Positions 22,451 to 34,084 of a stretch of DNA of 64,000 nucleotides are shown here, in pieces. This DNA is from Annona cherimola (taxonomy: Eukaryota > Streptophyta > Magnoliopsida > Magnoliales > Annonaceae). Made by a program: the position numbers and the translations under genes. Under the pieces are notes generated by a model. It saw nothing but the letters and a program-made list of their open reading frames with translations. It did not search any database and was not told the DNA's origin. The stretch covers positions 25,277,335-25,341,334 of the forward strand of contig CM059977.1 of NCBI GenBank assembly GCA_030490835.1, read 5' to 3'. The first letter of the stretch is position 1; each line of letters starts with the position of its first letter.

Positions 22451-25400
22451 TTTTGGATGTACATTGAGTTAGGGATATTTACACTTGCATCAGGTTTTGC
22501 AGGGTGAGTAATTCTCACTTTAAAAGCCACGGGGTTATAGTGTTATTCATGATGTGCAATTTTTTTTTTTTTTTTTTTGAGAATATTGAGTTACCTTGTT
22601 TTAGAAGTTACTTTTCATTTTTCAGGCTTCCTGTGTTTTGTTTTGTTTTGTTTTGTTTCCTTTCCCTAAGAGCTTTTGAATTTCATCAGAACCATAATCA
22701 AGAACAAAAGCAAGTGGTGGCCAGGAATTAATAATCTTCATGAAAGCTTGAAGTATCTTGCCTTGTATTTATTTTGCACTTCTTATTTGTTATCTTGCCA
22801 TTTGCAGTTTCTGGAGCTTGGCATGAACATCAAATGCCTCAGCCACCAATGGAGTGTGCATTCTGTTGTTTAAGAGATGGTCAACAATGTTGCAGACCAA
22901 TAATGTGATTTATGTTATGGTTCTGCCCATTGTCTTGTTCTCAGTGCTTGCTATCGTGGCAGCAGATCCCACCAGACCAATGTGCTGCACGAGTGATAGG
23001 AACCTCGGAAGCAAATTCAAGCAATGCAAGAGGGGGCATGCATGCGGGTCAGGATTTTCCCACCTTTTGTTGTCCAATCCTTCAGTTGAGGTCTTCCATT
23101 TGTGCTTTGATCCCATTGTGTATATATGTGCATCCTGCAACCACCTAACCGGTCATGCATCACGTAGTCTGGGGAAAATTTTGTTTTCATGCTACTGCTG
23201 GTATGACAGTTTTTCGTTTGAATAAAACTATGTTTTTCTTTCAAAGGCCTGCTGGAAACACAATTGATTTTCTCTCATTATATTTATATGTGAAAAATCC
23301 TGAAGATAGCAATGAGAAATCCGTGGTCATCTTTGAAATCCACCTTTTTTTTTTGGAAAAAAAAGAAAAAAAAAAGAAAACAGAAACTGATGGTGGGCTA
23401 GGTTCCTCTTGAGGCTTGAAGCGTGCAGCAAAAGCTTGGGAGGTACAAGTCCAAGACTTGGTACAAGAAAGATAAATATACAATTTCAACACACATGGAA
23501 ATGGACCAACGAGTACGAGGCCTTAAGAGTCTTAGCTCAAAAACCATGGGATGTTAGAAAAGCATGGGCATTTAATGAGGTTTCAAAGCCAACTTTCTTT
23601 GACCGTGCACTTAACAGACTCTTTTAAGTATTTTATTCGTTTTCAGTGCGTGTATAAGAACATAGCATGATGTATAAGAACTCCAATGCATTAGAAACGT
23701 CCACGAAAGCAGTCTAGTCGATTTCACGTTCCTTATTTTAAACGCCGCCAAGCTACTATGAAAGCAATATAATCATTAATTTCACCATGGTCTGTGCAAC
23801 ACGTGTTATTACTCACCTAGCCGTTGCTGGCTGCTGCTGGTTCAATTGCGTATGCCAGTTGGAATCTGAATGGCATTTAACAACTACAAGTAACCTATTT
23901 CGATTTTTCTACCCAAAACCGCTTGCCACAGTAGTAACTCAAATAGTTTGATTCCCTGAACTATACTTCTTTTGTAGGCAAAACGTGAAAAAACCAGGGC
24001 CTGTATCTCTAATACTCTTGCAATTTTCACCTAATGTATCTATCTATTTTTTTAAAAAAAAAAATTATTTTGTAACTAATATTATATATTTTTATCCTGA
24101 TGCTGCAGATCCAATTTAAATGCTTAGAATCTTTGGGCGCAAGGAATGCAAAGGAAGGAGAGGAAGTGAAAGAAGATTACATCTAAAATTGGAGAGAGGA
24201 AAAAACTGATATCACATGATATAATAAAATAATTTACGAATAAAATGAAAAAAAAAAAGCGATAGACTTTTGAATTGAAATATAACATAATAACTAATAT
24301 GTAAGAAAAATCGTATTATTAAGTAGAGCTACGCGAATATACACCAATTATTTCACGGCATAGCCTAAAAGAATACATGTAATTTTGGGTAATTTCTGTT
24401 ATTACATTTAAGGTTGGTAACAGCATTAGATGAAATCCAGCATGCGAGGAAGGCGATAGGTTTCCCCTTTTTTTATTCCTCAAGCATAATAATTTGCAAA
24501 TTGAGTTGAAATGTGGTTCGAAACATCTCCTGCCACCAATTATAAGAGTCCCGTCGAGTCATTCTCATGGGTGGGTGAGAGTTCCGTAAAGGATAGAAAC
24601 AAAACGGATTCTTCCTCACATGATAATGAACTTGGACACAAACTGTCTTTTGATTCATTTGATGAGAAAGGACCCCACCAAAATGAGCAAGGCTGTGCCA
24701 CATATGCACCCATAATCATTCAGCCAACAGTGGATTAGTAGAACCATAGCTCCAACAATCTCCTAAAATTTCTGTTCAAGAAATGTGTCTTGAACTCTCG
24801 CCGGTAAATAATGAAAAATTAGACATTTTTATTGGATGAAAAGCCAGAAACCTACAGTACAAGAAATGAAATGGGACTTTTATACCGATCTGCGCGACCA
24901 ATTTCCAATTGCATTCTCTGTTCCCCTTTTCTACAAGATGTTTCTTTCAACTGATCATGAGATGGCCAGGACTAACTTTAAATCTTTTTTCTGTCATTAG
25001 GCAGTCATGGCCCTTTCCATATAAACCGTCCAGATTTCTTATGTACATGAGAGCCATAGACCCAATGGTTAATGGCATTTTTCTCATAAACGTTTCTTCC
25101 TCAAAAGATCTCAAGAAAAAATATATATTTTTTTTGTAAAAAAAATAAAATAAATGCTAACAGGGATTATTGTTCCGCGTCAAAATCGAAACTGGACATC
25201 ATTTACGCACACACTAATGTTAAACCACTCGGCAAGTTTTGACATGAAAAGCCTTTCTGAGGAAAGATTCATTCGTCTTTTATCAAGGATGGTAATAATA
25301 GTAAATTAGGGAAACTAACACAAATCAAGGACGACAGGCCTTGTGAGCTATTTTTGTTTCACGTGCATGTACTAGCACGTTGATCGGCTCAAATGGGACC

Positions 25401-25857
25401 CACTCCTTCAAGTTGCATCGCTATCTGCACGTTGTCCTTCTGGCCAGTTGCCTTCAACACTTCAATTTCGTGATCTCTCCTGAGACATCCAAAATGAGGC
25501 TGTCTCATTCAGAATATATCAGAGAATGAGGTACACGGCCCCATTATTTGTTTCTGTAAAATAGAAACTTGGTGTAAATTATCTGCATTATATAAGTTTT
25601 TTATTATAAAAATGATTGAAATTAACCAAAAAAAAAAAAAAGATTACACTATCCCAAACACAAAATGCGGGGTCAAGGCGCAACGAATATTATGTCCCTT
25701 CATGTCATCTGGCTTTTCTTTTAATCTCATGCGAGGGGAGCCAATTTTAGATTTTATGTTATTTTGGGAAAAGGATTCTGGCATCCATACCTGATTGGAG
25801 TTCTTCTTCTTTTTATGAAACTCTCTTTCATGTAATCTTATTTTTTTGGTACATCTC
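22451..25857. other. EXECUTER1 3' flank and intergenic DNA
   Basis: The EXECUTER1 3' end is followed by T- and A-rich tracts (long T run 22561-22578, four TTTTG units near 22636-22657, A-rich run near 23356-23380). Open frames near 22854-23225 and 24511-24738 match no protein family known to me and have no supported exon structure. No RNA gene was recognised. Confidence 0.4.
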
Positions 25858-27200
25858 ACGATTAGTGTTCACTTTATTTATTGTATTTAATGTTATTTAT
25901 ATTGTTATGATAATACCATCATTTATTTAGTATCAATATGGCTCTCATTTACAAATGGGTGAGATCAAAATATAATACAATATTATGCTAAACATCAATT
26001 TTAAACTTATACTTTTAATATATAAGCCGTTTGAAATATTATTACTATGTGAATAAATAAATTTATAATTTATTATTATATTCTAATGAATACACAAATG
26101 AATTTAAGATTTTTTTATTGTTCTATCTAGAAGCATCTCATTTTTCATCTAATTTTACAAATAAAAACCATGAATATTTATAAATTTTCTATAACAAACT
26201 TAGGTCATCAAGAGGAGATTAAAGCTCTTTATATGAGAGAAAATACAGAAGAGATCGCTCTCATTAGGATTCAATTCTAGGCCAACATTGGCATGAATCT
26301 AACATTTTTAATCTACATATAAATATATACTTTTATGCAAAATACATTACAAATTATACTAAATATAATAATCGAATGAATCTCCTATTACACATTAATG
26401 CGGAAAAATATGTGAGGTTATATGAAATCGTTTCACATAAAAACCAGACTCCACAGCTTGGGTGAAATTGGCCAACATATTCTTAGTTTTATAAAATTGC
26501 AAAACACCATCAACATTTGTGTGAAATTGTAGACGTGTCCATTCCATCAGGATTCACAAATTATAGTTAGTTTTTATGATGAAATGATGAAAAATGCCCA
26601 TATTAATAATAAATTAATTATTAATATTAATAATATTTTTTAAAAATCTATTTATGGGTATTATTATTTTACAATAGCTTTTATAATAATTATAATGAAA
26701 ATAATGGATAATAAATTTTATTGGAGTAGATATTAGTAGGGTTGTTTTCATTATTTTTCAAAGTGATTTGCTACTATATAATTCATCTATTTTTCCACCT
26801 TTATGAGAAGTTTATTTCAACATTGTATTTAGCATAATTTATATTGTTATGGAAACTTCATCATTTCTCTAATATTATTATGTATAACCCCTATCTACAA
26901 ATGTAAAATCAACGTAATAAAATGGTTAAATTTAAAGATGTATTTTAACATCTAAACTTTCTATATCATTACTATATGAATAAATAATTTTATAAAATAT
27001 TGTTATATTTTAATATTATGTAAATATATCTAAGCATTTTTCATAATTAACACATGAATTTCAAAGCAAATGTCGGCCATATGGTAGTTAGACAAATGAT
27101 GTTATATACAATGGATACAGTGGATTTTTCATAGGTAATAAATGTGAAAAAATGGACTGGGTCATATGAAACCACCTTTATGTAACTTGATTACATAGAA
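25858..27200. mobile_element. Degraded family B hairpin relics
   Basis: Segments 25865-26150 and 26815-27060 are reverse-orientation, diverged copies of the hairpin at 1472-1955. Shared blocks include TTTATTGTATTTAATGTTAT, TTACTATGTGAATAAATAA and TTATATTCTAATG. The spacer is AT-rich with no gene. Confidence 0.5.
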
Positions 27201-28666
27201 GCAGGAATCTTCATCAAAAAGTTAATTGTCCATAAAGACCTAATAGAAGTGATATGTTTACAATTTTATTCAAACATTATAGAATGCTTTACAAATTTTT
27301 TTCATTGAAAAGAATACCTTACAATTTTGTGAAACTAATAGGGCTTGTAATTTTGTGCAAACTACGTAAGAACAGATGCAAAAACTCCATAAAATTTTTT
27401 ATAGTATACGCCATTTATCAGTATAAAAAAGAAAATAAAAACAAAATGCTAATTTATTGTAAAAATAATAAATGAATCGTTATATAGTTTTCTTTTCATT
27501 TGACTAGTATTTCCGAATAATATTTCTTTTATATTTTGACGTATATACTGTGTGATTCATACTATTTTAGACACTGCTGATATGATCCTTTACTTTTTTT
27601 TTGGCTTTCATGTTTAATTATATGAAGTTTATATTAGATACAGATCTTCTAGTGGTTAGCGGAACAGGATCGAGGTTAAAGCCATAGAAATTTCCACGGC
27701 TGAATTGAGTGTTGAAGTGCACTTTGATGTATATTTATCTGGTAGAAAATTCCCCTGATGAACAGGAGATGCTAGTTAATCGATATATACAGGAGAATAT
27801 TTCAGTACGTGCGACTGTACCGTGCAATCCATATACTGTGGGCCTTACCTGATCATGAATGAGAAATTATATATATATAAACCTTCTAACAACTTTTTTT
27901 TTTTTTTTTTAACTTTGAGATAAAATGATCGTCGGGTATATTATTCAGGCCTAACCCAATGATGATTAGTGCAAGAGATCGGAGCCATGCACAATAGCAA
28001 ACACGGGGACAAAGTCTTTTGAGTTCGGACTTGCAAGTGGTCCTGAAACATGGGTATTGGTTTCAGGTGCACTTGTGGTCCATCCAGTCTTGCTTTCTGG
28101 CTAACATTGTTTCTTTTGGTTTGTATTGTCTATTTTCAAATCTGATTTTGTCTTAAGCTTTCATGGCTAGCTGGCTTTTGCTTCTTGGCCAGTTTTATGT
28201 CTCTTAAGTTTCATTTTTGAATAACCCATCGAAAAAAAGTTTCATTTTTGAATCATGATCTATTGATATTATCTATATGCGCCTCATATTAATCTTGTGA
28301 ATTGACTAATTAATAAGATTAATATAAAAAAAAAAGTCACCTTGTATTTCATCGGAAATGGAGATGACTCACATTTCACATCAACCACTTTCAGCCATTT
28401 AAAAATCTGGGTCTTGAGAAAGATGAAGCTAATTGAAAGTCCTAATTTTGCAAGCGTAATGGCCACCATGCAAAGTGTGAGTCATTGACGGATTTGATGG
28501 CCCACTCAATAAAGGGCATCAAAGGAAGTGGACAGGACAGCGAATGAGGAGACCTGATGTGGAAGGTGCAGACAATTTCTGACGATGCTTGTGCAGACCA
28601 ACTTGCATTTTTAGGTGCCCCGCATGTGCATGAAGTTGACACGGAGAACCAGATTTTTTATACTCT
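27201..28666. other. Intergenic DNA, no gene seen
   Basis: AT-rich at first, becoming more balanced near 28350-28660. A T run lies at 27894-27911. Short open frames here have no recognisable product. Confidence 0.4.
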
Positions 28667-28683
28667 GGCAGAGTACCATGATT

Positions 28684-28713
28684 TTTTTTTTTTTTTTTTT
28701 TTTTTTGATGAAA
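28684..28713 (-). mobile_element. Tail-only retrotransposed insertion
   Basis: An insert of about 30 bp consisting of a T run plus GATGAAA, flanked by an exact 17-bp direct repeat GGCAGAGTACCATGATT (28667-28683 and 28714-28730). On the minus strand this is TTTCATC followed by poly-A, close to the 3' end of the SINE family at 44140 (CCATC then A run). It is best read as an extremely 5'-truncated SINE insertion. Confidence 0.8.
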
Positions 28714-28814
28714 GGCAGAGTACCATGATTGAATGGCTGAAAATCAAGCACTTGTAAACAGCTGGGTTGAATGGAAAAGGACAAAAAAGAAAAAGAAAAG
28801 CAAGGGTTATACTT

Positions 28815-29064
28815 TTTTTTTTTTTTTTTACTATTATTCATACATTACAATTTCAACTTGTATTACAATTAAATTCTAAGACATTTTTACAATTTGCTAA
28901 CAATTTATCTACTATTTCTAAACTTTTCTATCGGTAGACGACTCCCACAAACTTGGGAAGACTTGCAACGCCACTACTTCAGAAATGCTGCCGGGGAGAT
29001 TCGAACCCAGGACTACCCACTTGTGAGGCCATGTTCTGCACCACTGAGGCACGACCTCAGTGGC
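28815..29064 (-). mobile_element. tRNA-derived SINE with 16-bp target duplication
   Basis: A minus-strand SINE of about 250 bp with its poly-A tail at 28815 (T run on plus). Near the 5' end is a B box that reads GGGTTCGAATCTC on the minus strand. Flanks AGCAAGGGTTATACTT (28799-28814) and AGCAAGAGTTATACTT (29065-29080) form a duplication with one mismatch. The body shares ATGTCTTAGA.TT and TGGGAG motifs with the SINEs at 32924, 33768, 44140 and 63328. Confidence 0.88.
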
Positions 29065-29277
29065 AGCAAGAGTTATACTTGGTTGGGCTCAAAAGAAAGA
29101 AAAATGAAATTGATGGCTACACTGTAGAGACAATATTACTCAAGTGATCAAACAGAGAAAATAAATAAATAAAATGGATGCCTCGCAAGGAGATAGCCTA
29201 CAAGGGGGCTTGATTGAAACCGAGAAATGAAATGAGAATGTATGATGTGCATTGGGAACGTGAATTGTATTGGAAGG

Positions 29278-29280
<3 letters not shown>

Positions 29281-29312
<32 letters not shown>
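29281..29312. repeat. (AT)n microsatellite
   Basis: An uninterrupted AT dinucleotide run of about 32 bp in intergenic DNA. Confidence 0.95.
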
Positions 29313-29318
<6 letters not shown>

Positions 29319-30183
29319 TTAAAAAAATTATTTTGAAAATGAGAAAGTATTGGAAAGATTAAAAGGTGTATTAAAAATTAAAAAAAAATTGTTTTGAAAA
29401 TGGGAAATTCATCCCATGGATATCCCATCTAAGAATCTAGGATACTTTACCACACCCCTTAATAATTATATGACATTAGAATTTTATTTTTCCTTCTCTT
29501 TTTTCAGCTATATCTTAATCATACAATGAATTAATAAAGACAAAATAAATATATTTTTGACGCACGGAAGGTTCCGCTTTTGTCTAACTCAGGTTACATC
29601 ATAAGTTTTAACGTAACCCGTAGATGAGGCCTATTTTGAAGATGGAATTTAAAAAATAAAAATAAAAATTGCTGTTTACATTGTTCAACATCATTCTTTT
29701 AGTCAAAGAACGAAAAATATCTCTATTGCCACAGTGGCTTAAAAATATATATTCAAACATAAATTATGAAAATTGCTTAAATTTATTTGCATGTGCATTA
29801 AAAAGTAATCATTTATTTATTTAGAAATGATGTTAAAAATATAATTTCAAATCGATATATAAATAAAATAACTTTATTATATTTATTGTAAACAATTTTC
29901 AGGTGGGGCCACACACATATTGATTCATCGGAGTGTGTTTCGCATCATCATAATGGACCAAAATAGATGGAGTGTGTTTACATCACCGTCGTGGGTCAAA
30001 ATAGATACCCTTTTAGTATAAGTTGGTTAGATAGAAAAGAAGACTTTACATGAGACGTATGAATTAGGGTAAAAGGATTGTTAATATATGTAATCATGAA
30101 ATAATTTTTGAAAGAAAAAATTGTTTTAAGAGTTTTTAAGCAATGTATCATGACTGAAAGGCTGTGCTCATCAAAAACAGAGG
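29313..30183. other. Intergenic DNA with small repeat relics
   Basis: A short direct repeat TATTAAAAATTAAAAAAAT..TTTTGAAAAT occurs at about 29311 and 29370. A family B relic lies near 29740-29900. No gene was recognised. Confidence 0.4.
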
Positions 30184-30596
30184 GGAAATTGCATATATAC
30201 TAATGAATTTTATCCATAAATATTTATAAACTTATAAAAAATTTAAACATATTTATGTATTTTACCCAAAATTCTATTTATACTCACGATCTTTTTGCGA
30301 TGATGAATATACCTAAACTTGGATTATAATTCTAAGTTAAAAATTCACATTCAAATGCATTTTTAGTATTTTTATAATTATAAAATTGTACTTTCGACGC
30401 TATGAAATCGTATATCATTTGAATGTGGAATTTTATTTATGAATTTATAAATATGTTTTAGCCATATTCGTCATCTCACATAGGAGCACTTCATGAATGG
30501 AGTTTTGGGCATAATATAAGTGTATTTAAAACTTTTGAAAGAATACACGTATAAATGAAATTAAGGATAAAATTTGTACATATATGCAAATTCACC
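30184..30596. mobile_element. Foldback MITE (GGGTAATTTGC-like ends)
   Basis: The left end GGGGAAATTGCATATATAC and right end ATATATGCAAATTCACC are inverted. The arms continue through TTTTATCC/GGATAAAATT and a central ATTCACATTCAAATG..CATTTGAATGTGGAAT hairpin. The ends resemble the Mutator-like family at 50338 and the gene-capture element at 45205. No exact target duplication was found. Confidence 0.7.
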
Positions 30597-32367
30597 GAAG
30601 AACAAATATAAATTTTATGATTCAATTTATGTCAACAAATCTCCACCTTCAACAGTTGTAATCACTCAACCAATCAGCAGCAATGGAATTATTGCCAGCA
30701 AGTATTGATGGAGAAGCCAATGCAGAAACAAAACCGAAAAAAAAGGAAGTTGGGGCAGCCCGCAGCTAGAGATAACTTTGAACAAGTCCAAAGATTACGA
30801 CATTTACAGGTGTAGGCTTGTAGCTGTCTGCAACTACAAGAACTTGGCAGAGAAAATTGCTTGCTTGTCAAGGTTACATGCTCATATCGTCCATCTTTTG
30901 TGATTTTCATTATCCAAAGCTGACAGAAAGCGACAATGTAAGGTGGAAGGTAACTTCCAAGATATTTCTTGGAGCTACGAAAGAAATGGCTCCTTTAATG
31001 GACCTTTTGGATTCTTTAGTCTGACTGAAATTTCCTTGTATTTAATTCCAAAATGGTGACTAGAATCCTATCAAGAGCCTTTTTGACTCAACTCTAGACT
31101 GTAACAGTAAACTGTTTTTTTTTTTTTCCCGAAATTATGCGAAGAAAAAGGACTGAAATTTAAAATGCTTAAAATAATTTAAAAGATTTGATTGCTTCGC
31201 CACATCACAATGGATCCACAGGGTCATTGTGATATAATTTTACATGATGATGAAGGAATGAAAGTTGAATTGGCTTAAATCTGAAATGGGTTTTATTAAA
31301 GAATATGTGGACCTTTTTTATTTTCAAACGGACTTAGTTGAGTTGAGAGTTTACAAGAACTGGTCCACATTTTAAACGATCTGTATATTATTAATTAGGT
31401 ATAATGTATGTTAAAATAAGGGTAACGATCCCATCACTTAATCCGGGCAAAATATAAGAGGAATGACGAAAAAAATATTTATGCATATAAGATTTGTACA
31501 AACAATAGTAGTTTATACTATTCATTTATGTTTCTAGTTATCATAGCAAAAAAAATTTTAAATTGAAAACTTATATGTTATTAAGGATTAACAAGAAACC
31601 ATTAAAATTTGAAAATAAATATATAGGATGAAAATTTTTAAAATACCGTATTTTCATTATAATTAAATATACATAGATAAGTATTACAAATGGTTTATAT
31701 ATTAAATTTTTTTATAGGAAATAAAAAATAATCATTAATTTGTACAAAACCTATTTTCAAAGATGTTCACATTTAATCATTCTAAATTTTCTTTTACTCT
31801 TGATATCAAAAAAAAAAAAAAAAAACTTTTCTTTTGCTTTTTCCCATGCGGCTGGCCTTATGGTATCAACAGTTAATTTTTTTCTGCTAAAATGTTGTAT
31901 TAATGGCGTGTTTGGAAGGAAGTTGTATCGAAATTGAAAAAGATGCCTTGAGCACGGTGATATATATTCCATTCAATATCTTAAATCCGGAACACTCCCT
32001 AAAAAGTACTTTGACAACTTCTAAATGCAGCTTGTTAACAGGTGCCCTTTTCATTTCTATATATTTGTACTAATGTCAGCTAAAATCCTGATCAAAGATT
32101 CTTATGTTTTCAAACAGAATTTAGTTAATTAATTATTACGAAATTGAGGAGGTAAGCGCGAGATCATCTCATTTTTTGGACATCCAAAGCAGAGAAATGA
32201 AGGCATGCAGGATGTAGCATGACAAAAATGCAGCGTGACTTCCCTTTGCCATTTGCTGCTCCTCGGATTCCCCGCCACGTACCCAAGTCAAATATCCAAA
32301 ATAACCCATTATACGAGGACGATAGATTCTTTCAGTGTGGACAAATAAATGTCAAAACTCAGTTTAT
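30597..32367. other. Intergenic DNA, no gene seen
   Basis: Moderately AT-rich. Open frames at 30689-30910 and 31740-31972 have no family resemblance. A short A run lies at 31809-31825. Nothing else was recognised. Confidence 0.4.
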
Positions 32368-32662
32368 CTTAAAAAAAAAAAAAATTAATAATTTTTTTAT
32401 TTTTTTCATATACTTATTTATCTAAGTATATTTAACATATAAAATAATTTTTACAAATTTTGAGCATGTGTATATATTTTTTTGAAAATTTTAAACATCT
32501 ATATATATGTATTTAAAATATTCTTATCTTTAAAATTTTTTTAAAAATATATACACACGTCTAAAAATTATAAAACTTGGTTTATATGTTGAATATACTT
32601 AGATAAATAAGTGTATGAAGAAAAAATAAAAAATTTATTGTAAATAAATTTTTTAAAGCAGG
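32368..32662. mobile_element. AT-rich hairpin MITE (family C)
   Basis: The arms are inverted copies: CATATACTTATTTATCTAAG and ATTTAACATATAAA on the left, TTTATATGTTGAATATACTT and AGATAAATAAGTGTATGAAG on the right. Length is about 295 bp. Diverged relatives appear near 34085, 41290, 44650, 51340 and 58690, and similar sequence forms the core of the hairpin at 45911. Confidence 0.72.
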
Positions 32663-32923
32663 CTAAGCAAGTCATTTGCTTATCTCGGCCTAACGACGTC
32701 ATCTCTCATACATGAGGTACTTCCATGGATAGCGTCGTTGGATAGTTTTGTCATTTGAACATCATTCTAGTAGGGGATGTGAATCCAATTGGTGGGATAT
32801 ACAGAAAGAAAGGAAACATAAGAATAAGAAAAAAGGATTTACCCCACTGTTTTTGGCAAATTTAATTTCCAAGAATGAATTCAATAAACAACTAACACAA
32901 CAAATATAATTTTCTTAAATATT

Positions 32924-33201
32924 TTTTTTTTTTTTTGATTGGGAGATATTTACATACATCTCAACATGTATTACACAGAAAGCTCTGAGACATTCTTACA
33001 AAGTTGGAGAAACAACTCCACCAAATAATCAGGAAGACACAGCTTCCAACAATCAAACGGGAGACCACAGCTCCCACAACAACCAGCCGGGAGACACAGC
33101 TCCCACAACAACAGCCGGTGGTCGAAATCCCATATGGAGACTCGAACACACGACGTGACAGCGCTGCCCATCCGAGGCATCGGCGCTGACCAACCGGTTG
33201 G
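32924..33201 (-). mobile_element. SINE (family of 63328) with exact 17-bp duplication
   Basis: A minus-strand SINE whose T run (poly-A tail) starts at 32924. It is flanked by an exact 17-bp direct repeat TAATTTTCTTAAATATT (32907-32923 and 33202-33218). The body holds repeated GGGAGACACAGCTCCCA-type modules (on plus), shared with 44140 and, in reverse, with 33768 and 63328. Confidence 0.92.
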
Positions 33202-33572
33202 TAATTTTCTTAAATATTAAGTGCCAAACTTTCAGTCAGTTCAATAATGACTAATTATGCCCCAGTTGGTTTATAGATGGAATTATAGTTCATTTATGTG
33301 ATCAAAAGAGTGATATGGCTTATAATTATTCTAGTAATTTATTATTTTTTGTTCATTTTATACTTATATCATGCTTGCCTCTATGTAACAATGATTCAAT
33401 ACGTAGTCGTAAGCACCGAGACTGTATGGTTACTTTAGTTGTTTAAATTTTTAGATATATGTTTTAAATCTTTGTGTGGGAATATCAGGAGGGTGATGAA
33501 TAACCAAGCAGGTGCATTCGGTTGGGCGACTATACATGTGCCACACCAACACCGTTGGATTTGACAATATCA

Positions 33573-33595
33573 CATGGTGGTGGTGGTGGTGGTGG
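33573..33595. repeat. (TGG)n microsatellite
   Basis: About seven TGG units in intergenic DNA; it produces His or Gly runs in meaningless open frames. Confidence 0.9.
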
Positions 33596-33767
33596 GATGT
33601 GGGGCCAATATTGCCCCAAAAATCTGAACTTTTGGACATTTTCAGCCGTTTCAGCCATACCATCATACAAATGGTTAAATCAAAAGAAAGAAATCAATAG
33701 TTTATCCCCAATGATCGAGCCCAACGAATGCGTCGCTAAGTACTAAAAACAAAGAAGGACAAAAAGA

Positions 33768-34027
33768 CAGCGCTGGTGCCGTGGATTCCGGGCATCGCTG
33801 TGGTCGTAGGATCGATTCCCTGAAACGAAGAAAAATTATTGAGTGGAAGCAGTGATCTCCAGTCTGGTTGGTTGTGGGAGCAGTGGTCTCCCATTTAGTG
33901 GTTGGAAGCTATATCTTCTTGATTATTTGGCAGAGCAGTGTCTCCAGATTTGTAAGAATGTCTTAGACCTTCAATGTAATATGTGTTGAGATGCATGTAA
34001 ATATATTCTAATAAAAAAAAATAAAAA
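33768..34027 (+). mobile_element. SINE with exact 17-bp duplication
   Basis: A plus-strand SINE of about 260 bp ending in an A-rich tail. Flanks AAAGAAGGACAAAAAGA occur at 33751-33767 and 34028-34044. It has a weak B box (GGATCGATTCCC) and the family 3' body GTAAGAATGTCTTAGACCTT then TGTAATATGTGTTGAGATGC. Confidence 0.92.
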
Positions 34028-34084
34028 AAAGAAGGACAAAAAGAAAAAGAAGGATTGCTATCTCGTGCGCCTGGTGTAATTTTT

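Noticed and set aside
22854..23244. Open frame with a hydrophobic start and several cysteines just after EXECUTER1
   Set aside because: It looks like a secreted peptide at first, but the cysteine spacing matches nothing known, the frame runs on into unrelated sequence and no exon structure supports it; it is more likely 3' flank.
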